Shown one piece after another: positions 6,330-11,308 of a stretch of DNA of 11,308 nt (positions are counted from its first letter, which is position 1; every line of letters begins with the position of its first letter). The stretch is from Candidatus Peribacterales bacterium (GTDB lineage Bacteria > Patescibacteriota > Gracilibacteria > Peribacterales > Peribacteraceae). The stretch is taken from NCBI GenBank assembly GCA_021731345.1, contig JAKFXO010000009.1, positions 1-11,308 on the forward strand, given 5' to 3'. Below the pieces are notes generated by a model, which worked only from the letters and a program-made list of their open reading frames with translations, made no database searches and was not told the DNA's origin. The position numbers and the translations under genes were made by a program.

Positions 6330-6767
6330 ATGGCTCACCTCCAAGCACTCGGTGCTTTCGTCACATCCAACGTTCTCGCACTCCTGCTCTGCGTCTTTGT
6401 GTACATGGCAATTGGAGCACTGTGGTACGGGTTTCTGTTCATGAAAGCGTGGTCACGACTCAGTGGTGCCGACACACTCACAGACGAGCAAAAGAAAAAG
6501 ACGATGATCTATGGGATGACAGCAAGCATCATCACCGGATTTGTCATCTCAGTGGTACTCGGCCGCAGTATGCAGCTGCTTGATATGTCGAGCCCTGCGT
6601 ACCCGCTCGTCATCGCAACTATCTTCTGGCTTCCATTCACCGCGCTTCCTATGGCGCAGTGCACAGCTCACGCACATAAGCCTCTGAAGCTTCTCTTCAT
6701 CGATGCCGGATACATGCTGGTGTCTCTCTGGGCCATGTCGCTCGTCCTCTATGCAACTGTCCTGTGA
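6330..6767 (+). CDS. DUF1761-family membrane protein
   Basis: 145 residues, a usual size for DUF1761 proteins, which are small membrane proteins without known function. Four membrane segments lie at about 12-37, 58-78, 90-108 and 119-142. The first segment ends with the family's GALWYG (29-34) followed by KAW (39-41), and the last begins with FIDAGYMLVSLWAMS (123-137), which matches the family's C-terminal block. The loop between segments 1 and 2 is short and basic (EQKKK, 53-57). It is the first gene of a three-gene operon; its TGA (6765-6767) shares one base with the ATG of the next gene, so translation is probably coupled. Confidence 0.8.
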   Translation: MAHLQALGAFVTSNVLALLLCVFVYMAIGALWYGFLFMKAWSRLSGADTLTDEQKKKTMIYGMTASIITGFVISVVLGRSMQLLDMSSPAYPLVIATIFWLPFTALPMAQCTAHAHKPLKLLFIDAGYMLVSLWAMSLVLYATVL

Positions 6768-7816
6768 TGAACACAGGAAAGATTTTCATTGCGCGCACTA
6801 TCTCAGCAGCTCTTCTGTCGCTGCTGCCTAGTGTCGTCATGGCACAAACGTTGACGATTACACCCGAAGTCATCACGTCTTCGAGCTCGGTAGAAAAAGC
6901 ACTGCAGGAAAACAAAGGCCGCGCCAAAACGAGTGTAGAAGGCAAAGGCGGCACACTGAGGCTGACGTACCAAGCGTCTGAACCCATCACGATCTTTATG
7001 GTTCCGATGACTGAGAATGGACGGTACAACCAATCAGATTTCATTGTGATGACTCTTCCTACGACGGAAAAAGCAGTCGCAGACATTGACCTCACCATAT
7101 CTCCAGGATGGTCGCCGACGACGAAAAAATGGCTTCTGCATGCCCTTACCAAGGACCAAGAAACAGTGGCAGGATTCAGTACCATCGAATTTATTCCGGT
7201 ATCTCTCACAAAAATTCTGACGACAGTACTTCGCCATGCACTGACTGCAGAATCGTACTCCCCCAGCAGTTATCACGGACTACACGGCTATCGCATCACC
7301 TCGCTCGATCTTACGATGATGCTTGGTATCGCACTTCTTGTCATAGGTGCCGTGACACTTTTGACTGCAAAACAATCACGAAGACTACAGACACTTGTCA
7401 TTGTTATCGTCGCATGTCATGCACTCTACGGACTCAGGTTCGGCATTGATCTGCTGCGGTTTACAGGCGAACATCTGTCCGGTTACGCACGTGGAGGATA
7501 CGACGAAGCTGGTTCTATCTACCAAGTCTCAGAAGCGCTGACTGAACTCACCGCAAGAAATGAAAAGAAGACGGTCTTCGTCTGTCGCAGTGGAACAGAC
7601 TACAAAGAAAAGATTCTGCGCTATGTGGCGTATCCCATGACCGTCACATCGGATTCTGCATCTGTACTCACCGCAGACTTTGCAGTCGCGATGGACACCG
7701 ACACATGGACATATGACCCTATGTCAGAATCTTTGCGCTGCGGCACGCTCACAATCCCCGTACGAAAAATCTCCGACTTCCCTGACGGCTCCATCCTCTT
7801 CACGATCCTCCGATGA
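6767..7816 (+). CDS. Secreted/membrane protein with two outside domains, function unknown
   Basis: 349 residues from the ATG at 6767, which overlaps the upstream stop as TGATG; a GTG one codon earlier is also in frame. A signal peptide covers 1-26 (basic start, ALLSLLPSVV core, cleavage expected after VMA). Residues 27-175 form a beta-rich domain with no family I recognise. Two membrane segments (181-200 and 207-225) are joined by a basic loop AKQSRRLQ, which should be cytoplasmic, so the C-terminal domain (226-349) is also outside. That domain has an alpha/beta look (KKTVFVCRSG, 267-276; RYVAYPM, 285-291; TADFAVAMD, 302-310) and two cysteines (273, 325). It recalls the external soluble domain that trails some GT-C glycosyltransferases. 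The downstream gene overlaps by ATGA, pointing to a joint role. No homolog is claimed. Confidence 0.75.
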   Translation: MNTGKIFIARTISAALLSLLPSVVMAQTLTITPEVITSSSSVEKALQENKGRAKTSVEGKGGTLRLTYQASEPITIFMVPMTENGRYNQSDFIVMTLPTTEKAVADIDLTISPGWSPTTKKWLLHALTKDQETVAGFSTIEFIPVSLTKILTTVLRHALTAESYSPSSYHGLHGYRITSLDLTMMLGIALLVIGAVTLLTAKQSRRLQTLVIVIVACHALYGLRFGIDLLRFTGEHLSGYARGGYDEAGSIYQVSEALTELTARNEKKTVFVCRSGTDYKEKILRYVAYPMTVTSDSASVLTADFAVAMDTDTWTYDPMSESLRCGTLTIPVRKISDFPDGSILFTILR

Positions 7817-9189
7817 TGCAATCCTTCATTCCATTTCTACAAATCTTCCTCCTGCTCCTGATCGGCGGAACCGCTCTGGCGCTGGTGTTGCTACCCGAAG
7901 CGACGCTTGGATTACTCATCAGCCTTGCACTGCCTCTCAGTACATTTTTGAGTGTCATACTCGTTCTTCTGTACACCCTAGCGGGTATACCACTGTCATT
8001 TGCCGCGCTTCTTATCGGCCATTTAACCATCACTGCGGCGCTCATTTTCCTGATCTACAAACGTTCAAGCGTGCTCATGGACCTTGAACGTCCGACCGCT
8101 TTGCCAAAAATCCAGAAATCACCAATTGAAAAAATCGTTCTCACGGCTGCAGCCGTACTCATCACAACTGTCGGAATCTACAGTTTTTCCCACGCGATTC
8201 TTTTGCCTACCGCGCAGTTTGACAGTCTCACGAACTGGACGATGCGTTCTAAGATTTCGTTTACAGATCAGCGCATGGCGTTTGACCCGACTGAAGTACG
8301 CGGCATGGCCAAACCTCAGTATCCGTTCCTGCTGCACTCTCTCCAGATTATGGCTAACCAAGGCCAACCAGCGTGGAGCGATACAGCCGCAAACGCTATG
8401 ACATATCTCCTCAGTCTTTCGTCGTTCGCGGCACTATTTCTCATGATCAGAAAATTGCGTGGTACCGTACAGAGTCTCGTGAGCGTTGCTGCCATCGTGA
8501 CGATTCCGCTTCTCAGTATGCATCTTGCTCAGGGCTACGCAGACATTCATTTGCTGCAGTATCTTCTGCTCTCTCTCGGATGTCTTGGTATGTGGATGGA
8601 AAGTACGCACGCACGCAAAAGTCGTTGGCTTGTACTCTCGGGCGTTTTCGTTGCAGCGTCTGTCTGGACCAAGTCCGAAGGACTCGTGTTCGGGTTAGTG
8701 CCGTGGCTTCTCACCCTCACTCTTCTCTGCGGAAGAAATCGCACAGCGTGGAAAGCCGCATGCCCGGCCATCATCGTCGCTCTCATGCTATCTGCAGTGT
8801 GGCCGATGTTTGCGTTTCTCAAAGGACTGTCACTCACGCCTCATAGTTCAGATACGCTTCTGCAATTTCATCCAGAAGCACTGATGACAGCACTCATCGG
8901 CCTCTTTGGTCGCGGCTCGTTTGGCATCGTCTGGTACGCACTCATCACTCTGGTGCCAGTGCTCATCATCACAGGCAGGAAAAATCACCCAGACGTGAAA
9001 CGCTCGCTGCTCCCACTCCTCGCATGGGGCAGTGTGATGTTCGCTGAAATTTGCGTGATCTATCTCGCAACACCGAATGTGCGCTTTCTTCTGAACGGTG
9101 AATCGTACTATCGGCAAATGATGATGCCCGCCGCGATGCTCATCCTTGCGTGCAGCGTTATTCTTCGCTTCCGAAAAGCGGATTACTGA
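7813..9189 (+). CDS. Multi-pass membrane protein, likely GT-C-type glycosyltransferase
   Basis: 458 residues with roughly ten to twelve membrane segments. Family hints are FDSLTNWTMRSKISF (136-150), like the acidic residue and Trp of the first external loop in PMT/RgtA-like enzymes; YPFLLHSLQ (170-178); GYADIHLLQYLLL (241-253); WTKSEGL (285-291), resembling their TKxEG motif; and NGESYYRQMMMPAAML (428-443) near the end. Such enzymes take sugar from a polyprenyl-phosphate donor and act on the outer face of the membrane; donor and acceptor are unknown. There is no large C-terminal soluble domain, and the preceding gene, overlapping by 4 nt (ATGA), may supply one. Two adjacent ATGs (7813, 7816) are both usable. 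The TGA overlaps the opposing gene by 7 nt. The glycosyltransferase assignment rests on motif resemblance, not a search. Confidence 0.68.
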   Translation: MMQSFIPFLQIFLLLLIGGTALALVLLPEATLGLLISLALPLSTFLSVILVLLYTLAGIPLSFAALLIGHLTITAALIFLIYKRSSVLMDLERPTALPKIQKSPIEKIVLTAAAVLITTVGIYSFSHAILLPTAQFDSLTNWTMRSKISFTDQRMAFDPTEVRGMAKPQYPFLLHSLQIMANQGQPAWSDTAANAMTYLLSLSSFAALFLMIRKLRGTVQSLVSVAAIVTIPLLSMHLAQGYADIHLLQYLLLSLGCLGMWMESTHARKSRWLVLSGVFVAASVWTKSEGLVFGLVPWLLTLTLLCGRNRTAWKAACPAIIVALMLSAVWPMFAFLKGLSLTPHSSDTLLQFHPEALMTALIGLFGRGSFGIVWYALITLVPVLIITGRKNHPDVKRSLLPLLAWGSVMFAEICVIYLATPNVRFLLNGESYYRQMMMPAAMLILACSVILRFRKADY

Positions 9190-9566
9190 AGGAAGTCGTA
9201 CTTGTTTGTACGAGGAGCGGTTCTACGCGCGTAGTCTGCTTGCTGATACTCGTTACCGTTTTTCAACTTATTCATCTCTGCTTTCTTGATCTCGTCTTCT
9301 TTACTCCACTTCACCTTGTTCACGCACCAGTTGCCAAACCTCTGCGCAGTGAAGACAAGCTTTCCTTTGCTCATGCACCAGTCGATGCAACGGTCGACTT
9401 CAGCAGTCATGCCTTGCACACGTCCGTAGTAACGATGAACAGTGAGATAAAAATGCTGAGGCTCACATTTCTGACACTTCAAACCCACGAGTTCGCACGC
9501 GTCTTTAGAGTGCTGCGAGAGTTTCTCGGCGAGCTCGATTTGGGTGCTTGTGAGTTCGATTGGCAT
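9183..9566 (-). CDS. Small Cys-containing basic protein, function unknown
   Basis: 127 residues, soluble, with no signal peptide. It has six cysteines: C24, the pair CQKC (31-34), C60 and C64 (CIDWC), and C81. The stretch from 56 to 87, with DWCMSKGKLV and QRFGNWCVNKVKW, has the helix-loop-helix look of a short motif found in phage and plasmid replication or DNA-binding proteins (Trp, SKGK, then a Phe/Asn-Trp), but the match is loose. The C-terminus (90-127) is charged and probably flexible. It lies 43 nt downstream of recG on the same strand and its 3' end overlaps the GT-C-like gene by 7 nt. The ATG has no Shine-Dalgarno sequence. Intact frame, distinct composition and a possible promoter support a real gene; function is open. 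Confidence 0.62.
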   Translation of the reverse strand: MPIELTSTQIELAEKLSQHSKDACELVGLKCQKCEPQHFYLTVHRYYGRVQGMTAEVDRCIDWCMSKGKLVFTAQRFGNWCVNKVKWSKEDEIKKAEMNKLKNGNEYQQADYARRTAPRTNKYDFLQ

Positions 9567-9578
9567 GGTACGAAGGCA

Positions 9579-9606
9579 ATAGTAGCAAACAGGGCAATCT
9601 GGGCAA
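9579..9606 (-). promoter_or_regulatory. Possible promoter for the 127-residue protein
   Basis: On the minus strand TTGCCC (9601-9606) and TACTAT (9579-9584) are 16 nt apart, and the -10 is preceded by TGC, which fits an extended -10. A start near 9572 would give a leader of only about 6 nt. Both hexamers match only four of six bases, so read-through from recG is an equal possibility. Confidence 0.35.
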
Positions 9607-9609
9607 GAA

Positions 9610-11308
9610 TCAGTGCATCACCGTTGCAGCGGATGATTTTGCAGTATCCATGCCAAGCATTTTTTCAGCAGCTTTGCGTGCCCGCAGGACAAGATCAACA
9701 TTGAGCAAGTTGCCGAAACGAAACTCTGGGATACCGCTCTGGCGCGTACCAAAGAGCTCTCCAGGGCCTCGGAGCTTCAGGTCGATCTCCGCGAGCATGA
9801 AGCCCGAGTCATTATTTTCCATGGCCTTCAGACGCTCTGACCGAGCTTGCTCCGGGGTTGTGGTGAACAAGTAGCAATAACTCTGATGGTCACTGCGACC
9901 AACACGTCCACGGAACTGATGGAGCTGCGAAAGGCCGAAGCGCTCCGCTCCTTCGATGACGATAATCGTACTGTTTGGCACATCGATACCGACTTCGATG
10001 ACCGACGTTGAGACCAAAATGTCATACTCGCGATCTTTAAACTGTCGCATGATCTCGGTCTTCTCATCACCAGTCATACGGCCGTGAAGCTTGGCAATGC
10101 GGCGGTGTGGGAATGATGCGCGAAGGCGCTCTACTTCGGCCTCGACGTTCTTCACGTCGGCGAGCGTGTCTTCTTTGGAGAGTTCGATGAGCGGACAAAT
10201 GACGAATGTTTGTCTTCCTTCAATAATTTGATTGTCGATGAAGAGTTCGACTGTTCTGCGTCCGGTCGGAGATACGACTTTGGTAATGATGGTTTTGCGC
10301 TGACCCGGTTTTTCCATCAAGACAGAGAGATCATGGTCACCGTACGCAGTGAGCGCGAGCGTTCGTGGGATAGGAGTAGCCGTCATCGAGAGGAAGTGCG
10401 GACTCCCCTTCTCTTTGAGCTTTGCGCGCTGATTGACGCCAAAACGGTGCTGCTCATCCACAATCGCAAGTTTCAAATCTTTAAACACAACCTTGTCTTC
10501 GATGAGTGCATGCGTACCGATGACGAGATCAATGAGCCCCTGCGAAAGCCTGCGACGAATGTCATCGGCTTCAGCCTGTGGCACCGAACCAGTGAGTAGC
10601 GCGACAGTTGGCTGCGGCAAGGACTTGAGGTGATCGGCCGCAATCCCCTTCTCTGCATACTTCCCGCTCTGAATGTACGTGTGCATGGTCACAAGCAAAC
10701 GTGACACAGTCGCAGCATGCTGACGTGCCAGTACTTCCGTCGGTACCATCAATGCACACTGACCTCGCCTAGCCATCACTTCAGCGATGACCGCCACAGC
10801 GACCAATGTTTTTCCCGAACCGACATCACCTTCTAGTAGACGTGACATCGGACGATCTTTTTCCATGTCCAAAAGAATTTCGTAGATCGCCGTGCGCTGA
10901 CCAACGGTCGGTGTGAAATTCAGTGACGCGAAGAATGCTTTGATGAGCTCTGCGTCGACGGGAATCCGGATGCGGTCTTGCCTGTCTCCCTGCCATTCTT
11001 TTTTTCTCTCCAGCGCATCGATCTGCACGGCGAACATCTCTTCAAATGCCATGCGACTTTTGGCTTCCTCTAGCCTTTCTGGCGTTGTCGGAAAATGCAG
11101 CTCTTCAATAGCGCTGGAACGAGAGAGAAGATTTTCGGCCTTCACAATATCGGGCGGAATTGTCTCTTTCAGTTCAGAAATAGCAGGACGAACAAGTGCC
11201 ATTTTTTCTCGGAGCCACCGAGTCGTAATATTCTCGGTCTGTGCGTACACGGCAACGATGCGCCCAGCATGAAGCTGGACCGAACGAGAACCGTCTTCAA
11301 ACTGCGGA
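9610..11308 (-). CDS. recG: ATP-dependent DNA helicase RecG, N-terminus cut by window edge
   Basis: 565 residues are visible and the frame runs off the right edge; a GTG at 11248-11250 is in frame but is not the start, because wedge-domain sequence (LHAGRIVAVYAQTENITTRW) continues across it. RecG is a superfamily 2 helicase that reverses stalled forks and branch-migrates Holliday junctions. Seen: the end of the wedge domain; Walker A GDVGSGKT (10807-10830); VPTEVLARQH; GTHALIED; the DEQH box in DEQHRFGVNQR (from 10458); SMTATPIPRTLAL; STSVIEVGIDVPN; motif VI QFRGRVGR (9895-9918); and the RecG C-terminal block LRGPGELFGTRQSG. All helicase motifs are intact. Compared with the usual family layout there is an extra ~27-residue segment (10612-10692) before LLTGS. 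About 130-150 N-terminal residues should lie outside the window. The small 9183-9566 gene follows on the same strand. Confidence 0.96.
   Translation of the reverse strand, partial: PQFEDGSRSVQLHAGRIVAVYAQTENITTRWLREKMALVRPAISELKETIPPDIVKAENLLSRSSAIEELHFPTTPERLEEAKSRMAFEEMFAVQIDALERKKEWQGDRQDRIRIPVDAELIKAFFASLNFTPTVGQRTAIYEILLDMEKDRPMSRLLEGDVGSGKTLVAVAVIAEVMARRGQCALMVPTEVLARQHAATVSRLLVTMHTYIQSGKYAEKGIAADHLKSLPQPTVALLTGSVPQAEADDIRRRLSQGLIDLVIGTHALIEDKVVFKDLKLAIVDEQHRFGVNQRAKLKEKGSPHFLSMTATPIPRTLALTAYGDHDLSVLMEKPGQRKTIITKVVSPTGRRTVELFIDNQIIEGRQTFVICPLIELSKEDTLADVKNVEAEVERLRASFPHRRIAKLHGRMTGDEKTEIMRQFKDREYDILVSTSVIEVGIDVPNSTIIVIEGAERFGLSQLHQFRGRVGRSDHQSYCYLFTTTPEQARSERLKAMENNDSGFMLAEIDLKLRGPGELFGTRQSGIPEFRFGNLLNVDLVLRARKAAEKMLGMDTAKSSAATVMH

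Noticed and set aside
3533..9189. Possible TGA recoding (glycine) as in Gracilibacteria and Absconditabacteria
   Set aside because: TGA ends several genes exactly where the family ends or where the next ATG overlaps (6765-6767, 7814-7816), and I see no in-frame TGA needed to complete a conserved domain.
9610..11250. RecG starting at the GTG at 11250
   Set aside because: Wedge-domain sequence continues in frame beyond it to the window edge, so the gene is simply cut by the window.
1..11308. CRISPR arrays, insertion-sequence ends, att sites or rRNA
   Set aside because: No regularly spaced repeats, terminal inverted repeats with a transposase, integrase gene beside the tRNA, or rRNA-like sequence were seen.

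Overview
The window carries chromosomal, mostly housekeeping genes on both strands, at moderate GC (about half by eye), with very tight packing. I see no insertion sequence, CRISPR array, integrase or rRNA. TGA acts as an ordinary stop (two TGA stops overlap the next ATG in the 6330-9189 operon), which argues against the lineages that recode TGA. None of the ten complete protein genes has a recognisable Shine-Dalgarno sequence, although good sigma70-type promoters are present. With the many small membrane proteins of unknown function, this fits a Patescibacteria/CPR genome, perhaps the Peregrinibacteria/Peribacteria side. That placement is inference from style and recalled resemblance, not a database match.

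Layout. 1-311: the 3' end of a WecA/MraY-type polyprenyl-phosphate sugar-phosphate transferase. 312-1832 (-): an exported M23 (LytM-type) protein that has lost one zinc-binding histidine and ends in serine-rich spacers and a beta-type domain. 1833-1907: a compact divergent promoter. 1908-2900 (+): TsaE, the ATPase of the tRNA t6A system, fused to an HD hydrolase domain. 2897-3481 (-): a histidine-rich membrane protein of unknown function with its own promoter. 3533-4807 (-): RarA (MgsA). 4906-5388 (+): a DUF2231-type membrane protein, probably translated from a leaderless mRNA. 5407-6114 (-): a YhhQ-type queuosine-precursor transporter, starting 11 nt after tRNA-Pro(UGG) (6126-6201, -). 6330-9189 (+): a three-gene operon of DUF1761 protein, a signal-peptide protein with two membrane spans, and a GT-C-like membrane glycosyltransferase, joined by stop/start overlaps. 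9183-9566 (-): a small Cys-containing protein of unknown function. 9610-11308 (-): RecG, cut at its N-terminus by the window edge.

Themes. Cell-envelope work (lipid-linked sugar transfer, M23 protein, GT-C pair) is mixed with genome maintenance (RarA, RecG) and tRNA biology (TsaE-HD, tRNA-Pro, YhhQ). All four convergent gene pairs meet with overlap, abutment or at most 18 nt between them, so no room is left for separate terminators.

I found no clear new defence or mobile system. The items most worth a second look are the TsaE-HD fusion, the M23 protein lacking a zinc ligand, the transporter start set right behind a tRNA, the possibly split glycosyltransferase, and the consistent absence of Shine-Dalgarno sequences.
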